From Ischnura elegans (lineage: Eukaryota > Arthropoda > Insecta > Odonata > Coenagrionidae): 64,000 bases of DNA. The notes beneath the pieces were generated by a model. The model was given only the letters and a program-made list of their open reading frames with translations. It made no database searches and had not been told where the DNA came from. Below, one piece after another: positions 36,401 to 50,000 of this stretch (position 1 is its first letter; the number at the start of each line of letters is the position of its first letter). Where the stretch lies: assembly GCF_921293095.1 (NCBI RefSeq), contig NC_060258.1:1488001-1552000 (forward strand), read 5' to 3'. Made by a program: the position numbers and the translations under genes.

Positions 36401-39400
36401 GCCACAAATATCTTTATCCTTTTCATCACTGCTTAACCCATTAACAACCTTATCTAATATTTCCAGTTTTTCGTAACTAATGTGAGCCCATCTTCTATGC
36501 TTAAGTACAGTACTTGAAGTTGCTGTTTAAGTATTCCCTATTTCATGTTTGTCATTGTCTTTTTTCTTAGACATCATTAGTGGCTTATTGGTTTCGTCAA
36601 TTCGATTTATTCCTAGGATTCTTGATAAATTACTGGATGTAGTGTAGATGAATGGGAGGCAAGCCCTCATGACTGGTTTCCTTTTTTTTGTTTTTTGTTC
36701 TATTAACGATTGACATTTTTTCATCATAGGGTTTCTTAAGAGCAGGATGGATGTCCCTTTCACTGTATCCATTCTGCCTGAACAATTTTTGAAGGTGTTT
36801 CAAAACACTGGGTAAGCTCTCTTCATTGGCTATGGTTAAGGCGCGCTGAATTAAATTTTCAGCATCCCATTGGATGGGATGGTGATGACTCTGCCCATTC
36901 AATAAGAGATCTATATGATTGGGCTTACGGTAAACCCGGCGGTCCAGTCATCAGCCATCTTCTTGATGCATTAGAATTTCAGGGACCAGCAGACATCCAT
37001 TTTTCTTGTGCTCCATCATGAACTTGAATTTGTGGTATTTTCTATTCATGTTATGAAGGTTAACTGTGGGCCTTCTGCCCATCTGACCAAACAATGAATG
37101 TGTCATTCATGTAGCGGTTTCAGTATTTAGGCTGTTGTGGTTCACTGGGTTGTCTTCTCAAAATCCTCCATTAAAAATGTGCCATGGCTGCGGTGATGTT
37201 TAGACACTATCCAATGTGGATGCCTTCCAGCCACTCAAAGAATTTTCTATCTTTCGTGAAGTATGTTGTTATCAATACCGGAAGAAATAGTTCTACGATA
37301 TTGATTTAGAAAGGCATACTCAGGAGCTGAAGCATGTCTCCAAATGGAAATCCTTTGTAGAGATAGGTACAGAGCATCAAAGCTCATCATGATGTCACTC
37401 TTTTGTTGACCATGCAGATGAATTGTTGGTCCATCACTCAATGCCCTGAGGACGATGGCAGAGTTAGCCATTGAAATGTTTACTCTGGCTGAACAGCTCA
37501 CCTGATGACAAGGCCGTAGCCAGAAAATATTTATGGGGGGTTTATGGAATAGTAGACAAACATAAAATATACATATTTATTGTAAACCCTTAAAGGAAAA
37601 TATAAAAATATTATTATAAAGTTGAATCTAGCCTTCTAGCTTTTTTTTTGCAGCGACCAAATGAATTAACTCCTTGGTGTCGATGTCAATTCTGCAGTCC
37701 CTCAGGAGGCCCATAAGTCATCTACCTCTCTTCTAATTCACAGCACTATTATTTCGCACACTGCACTACAACTACGCACATTGAACCTACAAGTACGCTT
37801 AGATAATTATTGACTTAAGTTGTATTGGACTACTAGATGTCCCTGCGCAGCTATATAAAATCGTAGTGTGAGCACCAAGTGAGCATAAAGTATCTATTTA
37901 ATTTGTTTCATTTTGGGGGGATCAAACCTCCTTGATCCCTGCCCTGTCTACAGCCTTGCCTGATGAGAATGACTTATTTGTTAATTTTGATGTAGGTGAC
38001 TTGTTTATCACTTTTCTTCCTGCACAGATCATCAAAGAAGAGAAGGCAGCCAATGACAATGTGGGATCATTTGCTGGCACAAAAGAATGTATTCGAGATG
38101 CGATTGAAGAAACTTCACAGTTTGCATGCTCCGTTCAAATGACTGAAATATACATTCCTGTGCAAGACTGCCAGTTACCCAGAGCCAATATTGTTGTAAG
38201 TTTTATTCTCATCTAGGAGCAGCATGGCCTTTATTTGAGTAAAATTCTTAGTTGTATGACAAAATTAGGGTTGCGTTGAGTGTATGTACCCAGTCAGCAC
38301 AAAAGATATTTTACCCCATTATTACCCAAATTTTACACGGGTAAAATTGTGGTAAAAGACGGGTAACCTGCATGGTAACGGGTAAAATATCTGTAAATTT
38401 AAGTGGTAAAATTCGGGTAATTTCATGGTAAAACACGGGTAAAATTCGTACTTTTTCCGGGTAAAACTTCCCGGTGCGACATCAGAGCCATCTGTGGAGC
38501 TTCAAAGTAAACATGACGACACTCCCTCTATCGGTGCTATTGTGAACTAACAGTACCTAATTGCAATTCGCTATAGACATTCATATGCACGATAAATGAA
38601 CGAAATCGACATTGATATTGAAAAATAACTGTTTATTGAATGACGAAAAGTAACTACATATACAAACACGACATATATTAGGAAATAACCACTTGGTGAA
38701 AGAGAAATAATAACAAAAATAAAACCCACATTCATGAGGACATACGTACTCGAAGAAAGAGAGATGACTGAAATAAATAACAGTTACGTTTAAAGAGGAA
38801 TTGCCAATTTGATTTCTTTTAAAATAGAAACAATGTTAAACTTAGAACTAATTTCCTTCCGTTAAGCACTTGGTGACAACAGCTTCCACACCAAACTCCT
38901 AATGGCATGCTTACGAGGAAACAATTCACCCAAACGAGAATCCTAAAAACTGCTTTTCCAAAGTTTTTCACCTGAAATTTTCAATGAAATCACTGTAAAT
39001 AAAGAGCTCTATACTTTAGCAGAGGTTGAGGGAGCCAAATTTCAGTTATATTGGTTATTAAAAAGTATATTGCCTCACCATGGCGTCACAACAAAAAGTG
39101 ATGCAACTCTTTTCAACTGAATTATATTAAACTATTTTCAGCATTGCATCAGGTAACTTAGTTTAGTTTACTTCATGCTCCAGTAATAGATAGAAATTAT
39201 AATTACCAGGCACGTTACATCGGCACTTGTAGTCACGTTCATGTTCCTCCTTCATTGTTTACTTGTTCACTCGTACGTTACAGTCCACCAGTCGCAAATC
39301 GCAGAGGATCCAGAATAGCCAAATGTCAAGATTTGAACTCGACCTTCCATAAAATTTAAACGAAAATAATTATCCGGTGAAAATTAGTACTCTCCACTAT

Positions 39401-42400
39401 TTATTTACGAAAATAATCAGGTAATTTTTAAGTGATTGAATTTTTGTTAATGACCATAGCCTTTCATCGATAGCGTGTATAGGTATATGAAGTGAAACTA
39501 TTTGCGAAAATAAATCGAAAATAGTTTGCAAAATATCACTACAGCGTCGCTGTGGTTATATTGAACTTTACTTTTCTTCTTTAAACTTTTCTCAACCTCA
39601 TACAATGAAATAAATTACTCACTTCATATTTTTTACACTTCGCTGTTGGCAGTTCTTCACGCGAGTAATCACGTGGTAAAGAAGGGGTAAAGCTTACTGG
39701 GGTAAATTCGCCCCAAATTACCAGAAAAATTTCCGTCTAAATTATCTTTTGTGCTGACTGGGTATGCATTTGTGTGGGAAGTTACCCTCAAATGCGCGAG
39801 TTTCTGTTGTCAAACTTTTCCAGTTGTACAATATATCGCAAACCATTGAGATCTTTATCTATTTTCATGTAAGTCAATCTTTTTTATACAACATAACTAT
39901 TCTTCTGACGGAAAAGTGTTTCATTCCATTGAGTAGGCCAGTGGTGAACTTTATTTTGTCTACTTTCAAGGTAAAAGTATTTGCTATGTCAGAAAGCCTA
40001 AACACGAATCTTTTTTTCACCTAATTAGATCCTTGTTGTACAATCCTGCTAATTTTCTCAAAGAAAGGTGGTGCTTCCCATTCCTTTAATTACGTTTTGC
40101 TCGGGTTGAAACCTTGCATCTCTATTAATCCTATTCTTCCAATCACCTCTTTGTTAAGCCAATCCCAATATCCATCTGCATTGATGAAAAATATGGCTTC
40201 ATTAATCAGAATGGCAAAATTGCATGCGATACAGTGGTTGGCTACTGTAGATCCATCAGGGTATCTAAGTCTTATGCAACGTTTGTGCTCTGATATCTTG
40301 GTATCAATAGTTCTTCCAGTTTCACCAATCTCCACACTCCTGAGGCATGTGGAAGTAGTTACGAGAGGTCTTTCACCTTCATATGGATTCGCTGCACCTT
40401 AGCAGTGCTCGAGGTTTTACAAGTTGTATAAAAATTGTCCATTCCAATGGATCATTTTGAAATGTACAGTAGTTTTTTTTATTCTTCATCTAGATATTTA
40501 ATTTTGTTTGCATAGTGTTGAAAGTTTGCATTTTATTCGCTTCTAAGGAGAAAGTTACGTCATTGGATTTAAGGCACCGAGGCAGCACCGAGAATTTCAT
40601 CGTTGGTACATCAGAAACTGCACTCTCAATGTTAATGTCAAAGCAATTATGTTTCGTAGGAAAAGGTATAGTATATTAAAATCATATTATTTAATTTTTT
40701 AACCTTATATACTAAACGGAATTGTTTAACAAAAGGAAAATATTACAATACAAATTTTGCTTTCTCTTTTGCCTAAGAATCATAAGGTTCGCCTTGTTAT
40801 AATGTTCATTGAAAGAACTTAATCTTTTCACATGAATTATCAATAGAAACTCATGGCTAGCCAAAGTTGTTTTTTCCTTGGCATCCAACTTAGTTTTGCT
40901 TGGGCAGCTTTTCCGCTTCGCATCTACTTACCTGCCTTGGTGATAGCCACCTTTGGGAAAATCCTGTGGTTACTATGTTCAGAATTACACCAAGCTGCAA
41001 TTCAGTGAGCAGAGAGTAGGCACCTGTTCCTTCTCCCCTACCACATATAACCCATATTTCTAAGAAGTTATTTTTTTAGGATTTCCCGCCAATCCAGGAG
41101 TAAAACCTCATCTGGTGCACTCCCACAAATCACATTTACGCGTCCATCACTAAAGAAACGTCCTCAGTGAGGGAATGTGGCACCGCGGTATGAAATAAAA
41201 CACCGGCTCTTCTAGCTCGACATCCAAAGCGGCATTGGGTTCTTTGACACGTTGCTTATTATCCCATATTCTTTATATTTCAAAACCCATAAGACTTATT
41301 TTTTTTAAATTGCAGGATGTTAGCTCCCATAATATTCATAAGATTTGACTTGATTGCCAGAATCCTGTAAAAATCACAAAAGTAACACTCCTCTCTTCTC
41401 ACTTCACCTACACCAGTCCGATTATTAACGTTTAATAACTTACATTTCTATATACACTGCAATGATATAACATATGGGTGGATGCAGTGAAGCAAAATAA
41501 TATCACATGGGCGTAAACGAATTTTATTAGGTCCTAATTTTTAGTATTTAGATACATAAAAACATAAGCAATATAAACATAAAAAAGCGGATTTTGTCCT
41601 GCATTGCATATCAGAAAAAATATATAAAATACCATTGCACAAAAAATTAAAAATTTCATTTGAAAATAGCAGACATAGGGAACAGAAATAGAGAGCATTA
41701 CGGCAACAAATGGAAAAGAATGCAGCGTTCAAGTTTTTTTGTTATAACTTCCACAATAATGGGTTAAATGTGGCAAAACACTGTGAAAAATGAAGAAAAT
41801 AGATGCACATATTTAGCATTATCAGTAGAAAACTTGTAAATAAATGCTAACTTTGAAAGAAATTAACAAAAAATGAGACACCATCTCTGCGGAACCATAA
41901 ATCCTGAGACATAACTAAATTTGTAAATCCATATGAGGGTTAAACTCTGCACTTTAGCTCTGTAGATTTTCAGGATGCATGTGAATTGTCTCAATGTTTC
42001 CATTTTTAGGAAATGCATGACAATTTTCCAGGAATAGTGGAAAGAAATGAAAGAGCAAAAAGAGAATTGGTGTCAAGACCACTAGCGTCTTTCACATACA
42101 TTAAGAATGTTGAAACATCTAAGTTGGTGAAGCTGGAAGAAAAAATATACAACCCCTGGGTTGCCAGGCCACGATGTTTGCTAGCTGTTTCTGAGTCAGC
42201 TAGTGTATTAACCCTTTCACTGCCACCTGGCCGATATATCGGCCCTCGCTGGTTGAGCGAAAAATGCCAGGGGCTAATTTATTGGCGCTAATTACTTCAC
42301 TTTTTTCATGATTGTGGCCTTTTCAATGGCTGTAATTTATATAAACCCCCATAATCTATCTATGGTTATAAGATGTAAATATATCTTAAGAATTGGGAAA

Positions 42401-45400
42401 AAAATCTAGATGTATAAAAAAAATGATTAACTGAAAAATTTTTAAATCTGAAATGATGCTAATTTCAGAAAATAGCCTTGGCAGTCTTGGTACATCCCAC
42501 ATGAAATGGGCCGGCAGTAAAAGGGTTAAGGTTGGTCATAAGAATCTCAGGCATACACGGTTTTGACCAGCTTGAGTGGCCTCTGGAGTAGAGCATGGTT
42601 CTATTATTATGGATTAGAGATGTTATAGTTAAGTTATTACTTATATAGCTTTTATTGAGTGACACTCAACATTCCCTTTTAGTTAAATGAGGAAGAGGAA
42701 AACGAAGAGCTCCTCAATGAGGAGAATCATCCTGCATTTATCTCACCGAATGCAGTTGGCACCTCAAGTGATGCTGTAGACCCCCTGGAAGTTGATGACG
42801 AAGTAAGTGCACTTTTACCATGTTAAGTTTTTCTGTCTCAAGGATTCATTCCTCTCTGGATCTTTCCTGACATCATTCAGTAGAAACACTCATTTTTTGT
42901 CTCACATGGTAACGTAATCTGTCCCTTTTGTCCATTACCTTCATGTTTGACTTTTGCTCCTGAAAAAGCAGTAAAATGCATTTATATGCCAATAAAAATG
43001 TCATATATATCAAACTAGTGTTTGCTCTGACTTTTAAATTCTGCGTTTGGATTTGAATAATGTTTATCCGGGGAGAAAAGAGTGGGACGTAGGAGTTAAT
43101 CTGAGTAAGTCCCACTTAACTCATGGGGCTGGGTCTGTGAAAACTTTGCATGGTTGGCACTTGAAGGGACATGCATCCTTTGCATTCACAGTACCAAGAC
43201 CTGACTAGGACAGATGTGAACAGAATATAGTTTTGAAGCAGTGGTTGCACTCGAGTGACCATTCAATCCCAAGGGAAAATGGCATAACTTTACCCATAAT
43301 TTAACTTCTCCTCCTTCAAAATCTCCTTTTTTTCTGCTGAAGCTTCGTTGGTGTGCATTATCACTCCTATTGTTTCAAAGTGATAATTTCATTCTTCTCT
43401 TCATACCTCTAGCTATTAACACTTTTGCTTTACATTGCTTACCATAGCCTGGTGGTAGCATTAAAAAATACTGTAATTGATAAAAAAATATTATTTCGGT
43501 AACCCGTGGAAGAAGTCTTCATGCAACAATGCAAGCTTTGGCAGTTAGCCTGGAAAAATCAGGATCCAATATCTACTTCGAGATTTTATTCTCATCCATT
43601 TGTTAAAAGACTCACAACAAAGTAAAACAACAAACCCTTGACTATAAAAAAGTACTTAGATACTTTTTCAGTTAATAAAAATACGGCATTGTTCGCAAAT
43701 ATACAAAATTATGCATTTCATTGAAATCTTAACAGTAATATGTATAGGTAACCAATCGGGTAGTTTCCTTCATCATAGAAAATGAAAGGCATTGGTGCGA
43801 TTCATTACCCACCATTAGTGAATACATAATATACAAATTCTTTCGTTTTAGAAATCCCAGTATGGCAATGGTCCATTTTTACCTGATTTGAAAAAGGCCA
43901 GATTGGAGCCCATGTGATGCCACTCCACGTGACATCATAGGGACCTAGTTTCTATATGAGTAGATAGGAGTTTTACGTCGTCTGAGATAAGCAATGCATG
44001 CATGAGGCACAGAGCTCAGGGAAACATCTCATAATAATCACCTATTAAAATTGCCTAAGTTCGGAAACTTTCCTTTGTTTGACAGGGGAATAATAATCCT
44101 TGTTTAAGCCAAGCGCTACCTGCTAGGAGGGTACTCTGCTACCTGCTAGCAGCCTGCATCACAGTGGCTTACATATCTTCGACACAAGGTCGCCTCACAC
44201 GATGGCAGCGGAAACCAGAATGAAGTCACATGGGCTTTTCCCATCAATCATACTTGGCTGTCACATTTTCGTGCGCTTGAAAATTTTCACTTCATTTAAT
44301 CGCGAAAAATAGATATTGTCATTTAAAAATCCAAGTGTTAAATGCGTACTCCACAGGTAATAAACTTTGGATTTAGGCAATAAAAAAATCAGTAAAACCT
44401 TTCTACATCGTAATGGAGGGGACCAAAATTTGGGCAATTTGATGTATGCAGGTTCACTAAGGAGAGGTGTCAGTGGTAGGTGCCATTTTTTCATATCCTT
44501 GGGAAATGAAAGGTGCTACAGTCTTCTAAGCTATTATATATATATATATATATATACAATGTATTGGAAAATCCGAAATGCACGTGGCACGTAATATAAA
44601 TAATTTAAGTTAATGTCAATACACACAGAGACACAAAAAAGAAACACTCACATTGGATAAATAAACTTGAAGCTATCGAAGCACTTCCGGCTTCTTCGTC
44701 AGCTGAAGAATGAATGGTGAGGAAAGGAGAGGGTTGGAAAAAGGAAAAAGAGGGGTAAGGGGAGAGGTGTATGGGGAGGGGGGAGTTAGGAATAGGGGTT
44801 AGGATGCAACGTTCAAACCCGGGAAACTATTGGCTTGAAAGTGCCAAATGCACGCCAATTCGAGGGTGTGGAGGTTGAGGGCGGAGTCGGTGGGAGGGAG
44901 GGAGGCAATAATGGATACTTTGTAGCATTGATTGAAAATGGAATCATGTGAAAGACAATGTGTGGGAACTGGTAGAGAGGAGTGGGGGGAAGATGGACAA
45001 CAGGAGGCGCGATGATTGTTAATTCTGAGATTGAGAGGGGTAGTGCATAGGCCTATATAAAAAGCGGGGCAGAAGTTGCATTGAAGGAGGTATATGATTG
45101 TCCTACTCCCCTCTCTCATCAGATCCTACCTCTGATTTTCACACAGAATTGAACGCCCTACTAAAAACAAAAGCTCCCTCCGAGGGCCTAAGCCAGTCAG
45201 ACATTTCCCTTCTCTTACCAGATCACCCCACTTCGCCATCTTTCTACATCCTTCCAAAAATTCATAAAGCGAATAACCCAGGCCGCCCCATAGTTTCCTC
45301 TCAAAACTCTCCCACGGAGCGCATTTCGGCTTTCGTTGATTTCTATCTCCAACCCTTCGTTCAGTCCCTTCCATCATACATCAAAGATTCCCATGACTTC

Positions 45401-47008
45401 CTTTCTAGACTCAATTCCATTTCCCTCCCCCCAAATCAGCCCATTATCATGGCCACTATTGATGTAACCTCACTTTACACTTCAATCCCTCATTCTGAGG
45501 GACTCGCTGCTCTCCGCCACTATCTTTCATTACGACCCACTCCTCAAAACCCTAGCACTGAATTTCTTCTTGATCTTTCCCATTTCATTCTCACCCACAA
45601 TGCCTTCTCTTTTAATAACAACCACTATCTGCAAATCTCCGGCTGTGCTATGGGAAGTAGGTTTAGCCCTTCCTATGCAAATCTCTTCCTCGGCCTGTTC
45701 GAAGAAAATTTCCTATCAAATTACCCTCTAAAACCCCTCCTTTGGCTCAGATACATTGACGACATATTTATTCTCTGGCCGCATGACATCAATTCCCTTA
45801 ACACCTTTGTCTCTTCGCTTAACTCTTCCGCCTCAGTTTCTTTCACTTCTTCCATCTCTAACACTAACATCACTTTCCTAGATGTGGACATTCTCCTTTC
45901 CGAAAATAACAAATTCAAGACATCTGTCCACATCAAAGCCACCAACAGACAGCAATACCTCCACTATGACAGTTGCCACCCACCACATACCAAACGTTCA
46001 ATCCCTTTTTCTCTCTCCGTCCGTGGCCACAAAATCTGCAACAACCCCGAAGACCTCGAGAAGTTCCTTTCCAATCTACACACTTCTCTTCTACGCCGCG
46101 GGTATCCCGATAAACTGTTAATCAACAAAATTAGAAAAAAACCCTACAGGTCCGATAAACCCCGTGCGGAAAAGAATTGCTCTCCATCTCTTCTCACCAC
46201 TTACTTCCCCGGTGCTCATGCCTTACAGGACATCCTGAAGGACTTGTACCCCATTCTCTCCAACCACAAATCCACCTCACAAATTTTCCCCTCTCTTCCA
46301 CGGATCACGTATAAGAGACCACCTAACCTCAGCACCATCTTCAAAGCCACCCGCCCCCTTCAAAAATTGAATTCAGCCCCCACTACCCCACCCTCACCGT
46401 GCAACCGTCCTAGATGTAAAACCTGTAAAATTCTCTCTCCACCCCCAGCCTCTTTCCTCTCCAAACTAAAATTCCTCCCGATATCTCCTTCCACCACCTG
46501 TACCTCCACCAACATCATATACCTCCTTCAATGCAACTTCTGCCCCGCTTTTTATATAGGCCTATGCACTACCCCTCTCAATCTCAGAATTAACAATCAT
46601 CGCGCCTCCTGTTGTCCATCTTCCCCCCACTCCTCTCTACCAGTTCCCACACATTGTCTTTCACATGATTCCATTTTCAATCAATGCTACAAAGTATCCA
46701 TTATTGCCTCCCTCCCTCCCACCGACTCCGCCCTCAACCTCCACACCCTCGAATTGGCGTGCATTTGGCACTTTCAAGCCAATAGTTTCCCGGGTTTGAA
46801 CGTTGCATCCTAACCCCTATTCCTAACTCCCCCCTCCCCATACACCTCTCCCCTTACCCCTCTTTTTCCTTTTTCCAACCCTCTCCTTTCCTCACCATTC
46901 ATTCTTCAGCTGACGAAGAAGCCGGAAGTGCTTCGATAGCTTCAAGTTTATTTATCCAATGTGAGTGTTTCTTTTTTGTGTCTCTGTGTGTATTGACATT
47001 AACTTAAA

Positions 47009-47080
<72 letters not shown>

Positions 47081-50000
47081 TGTATGCATGCATAGGTAAA
47101 CATATATTTACAATTTAATGATTAAACAAAGGTAAAAGTAACTTGTTCAAGAGGCCTTCTTAGAAAATAAAATTAGTTGTTGAGTTTGCTTAAAAAAAAT
47201 TCAAACTCTTTGGAAATGATGTTTTCAATTCCATGAGCACTTTTTAATGTCATTTTCACTATAGATAAATCACTAGCTGTTTTCGTTGATGCCTTTTGAC
47301 CTAAGAAATAATTCCCTGGTCTAAGGGTTGTAATTAACTAAGTATTCGGAGGAAAGTGCATTAGTTTTATATTTCTAAACATAATTTCTTCATCCTCGTA
47401 TGTCACTGCCTGAGTTATTTTTATTTGTGCAGCCTAGATATACAGTTTCTTCTGTTTCTCCTCGGTTGTTTAAAATAGATTTCAGGGTGAACGATGGCAT
47501 TCCAAAGGTCACTGCTATGTCTTTCTTCTGCCTGCCCTCTTTGATGGCTAGGAAAATTTCTAATTATGTGGTAATGTCAAGCAGTCGCATTTTATTTCTC
47601 GAATCCATCATCAGCCTAAGATGAATTATGTAATTTTCATGTGTTATGGCAAATAATTGAAAATACTCCTTATAATATCTTTTAGAAAATTGATTTATCA
47701 TTCTTATAACATGTGACTTGTTAAAGATTATAAAAAAATTAATAAACATGTGACTACTGCAAAAAATAGACAAGAAATTGAGCGTAATTTTCAAAATTTC
47801 GTTGAATTCCCTCTCTCCAAAATACAATGCACATAAAGAAAAACTCAGTTGAGGGCTCACAGAAACGCTAGTTCTGCGTAAGGAAGTGATTTCTTTGTGA
47901 GAATGCTGGGCGAACTACTTCAGGATGTGGCGGGGACGGTAAAAAATTTCATTGCCCTACCGCGTATCTGCTAATTAGCTGTCTCCTTCACCTAACGTTG
48001 TTGCGCATTGAGTGATGTTCATTCAGTAATGCTGGAACCAATTCCGATACCCGGACACCTGATGGAAGAGTCAGATTTTGCGGCATAAATACGCAGGCAA
48101 GACGTATGACTGTTGTTAAGTGCAATAAATTGTAAACTACCATCGTTCAAGAAAGCTTCGAAAAAATTACCAAGGCGGTAGTAAGAAAGTGCTACACCGG
48201 GAAATATGGGAATAAAATAACTGCAAAACTGTATTTGTTTATTTCAAGTCGCGGTGAATTCGTGAAATATTTTCATTTTAGAAGCGGAAGTAGCTATGCA
48301 GTCGATTAATTCAGTCTCCATGGATGGGAGTGAAGATAGTTGAAATATTTCCGCCAGCAAGTGATTCAGGGTGCGCTGGTGGCCTCTTTTATTAACTGAA
48401 CATAGTATGTAGGCATTTGCAAGAAAATAAAGCCATAAGTAAAAGAAAGCAAGTGCTATTGCGCGATTTTGTCCATGATTCGAGAGAAAACGATGTGTTC
48501 CGTCTTCATTTACTGTCACTTAATTTGATTACGATAGCTGGATGCCTTTTTCTTATTTACTGCCAGTTATGCTCTCATATGGAACAAAATTGCCCTAACT
48601 AATGGTTAATGTAATTATTTAAGGTGTATAAAAAAATAAGCCTGAAAAATTAATTGCTGAAAATGTCATTCCATTTACATAATCGCGGCTGCATTAATGG
48701 TCTCAAGTTGTCTCGGTACGATTTGCGGAGGTAGTTAGGCGGTCTTGGGGGTGTCTCGTTGGTATGATACATGGACGTTTTATGAGATAAAGAGGTTCAC
48801 TATATAGAGGTTTGCCTATAAATTTACATGTAAATCTGATGGGACCAGAGGGTTGGTACGAAGTATGGAGGTTTACGATGTAAAGAGGTTCACTACATTG
48901 AGGTTTTACTGTAATAGGAAACCACCCTATTCCTGTTTAGGTGATGGTGTTACTGACCATGGTTAGGACCGCAGTTGGGTGAACAATTAAGTGAATGATT
49001 TTCTTAAATAAATATGGAATCTCCTAGTTGTATAATGGACCAAAACAGAAGAATTGTCGTTTCGTTTACACAGATATTTACTTTACAAAAGGATTGCGAT
49101 GTACCAAAATATAGCCTTTATTCTTTGCAGCACAGGAATTATTACTGTTGAATAAAAACTTTTGGGCTATGTCACCGCATCAATTACTGGGATGGCCCAA
49201 CATAACCGACCGATTCTGGTCGCTTTCTCAATGGAGTCTGATGTGTACCCACAGAAGTAATGAAGAATCAGGAATTATAACCTTTGTAGGGTTGGTAATG
49301 TTATTAATGTATATCGCTTCCATGGACAGTGGCTAGTTTTCCATTGGGTAATGGAATTACTATCTGCTATAAAAGTAGCTCTACATTCGGTATGAATCAT
49401 GAGAAAATGAAGTCAACGATAAAAATTGTATAAATGATTACAGGAATGGTACAGTATTTAAGGCACTGTTATTCAATTTAGAATGAACATTATTCAAAGA
49501 CTGTCTCATTGTTCAAAGAAATTACAAAGTGTTCATTGCTGTATATGTGTGGATGATAGTTCTATATTGTAAAAGAATGGTGTAATAAAAGAATATTGAT
49601 TCTTATGTTCATTGATTAATGTGTTGATTCCTACTTTTAGCATATGTTTACAGAGGACGAAAAAGTGATTGGTAATTCTGAAATGACCAATGACTCTATG
49701 ACTGAGGCTATAGGTGAGTAAACTCTAGGTCTTGCAAATATATGTGCGTGGAGAGGGTGTTGTAACTTTTTTGAAGCATGAAGACCCTAAGTTAGTCATC
49801 CATGTGTAACTTTTGTTTTATTTAGTTTACATGTCACTTAAATATGAGAGAATGTTTATCGTTACATTTGTGTGGTCTGGATTTCTAATAATATGAAATG
49901 TAATGTATTATATTTGTAAATGTAATGTATTTAATGTAATGAATTATCACAATTTCCTTTAACATTTATGTACAGTAGAAGTCCTTTTAATGTAAAATAT

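Larger units (their letters stand above)
44594..47018 (+). mobile_element. Penelope-like retroelement with inverted 5' tail
   Basis: The first 505 bp (44594-45098) are the reverse complement of the last 505 bp (46514-47018), both outer ends touching TA-rich DNA. Between them the forward copy begins abruptly at about 45099 inside the reverse-transcriptase reading frame. A 5'-truncated copy joined to an inverted piece of its own 3' end is a known arrangement of Penelope-like elements. The arms include the 3' UTR with a motif resembling a hammerhead core and the end of the GIY-YIG coding part. Inserted in intron 7 of the right ZAD gene, same direction. Confidence 0.9.

Noticed and set aside
42009..42291. 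Open stretch after a good acceptor, as a possible extra exon of the right ZAD gene
   Set aside because: It runs into a piggyBac-like MITE, has no donor before it and no counterpart in the paralogue.
44799..45119. A minus-strand ORF identical to the C-terminal end of the Penelope protein
   Set aside because: It is the inverted 5' arm of the same element, not a separate gene.
48697..48922. Complete pogo-like element around 48.7-48.9 kb
   Set aside because: Only one type of end is visible; no opposite terminus or transposase found.
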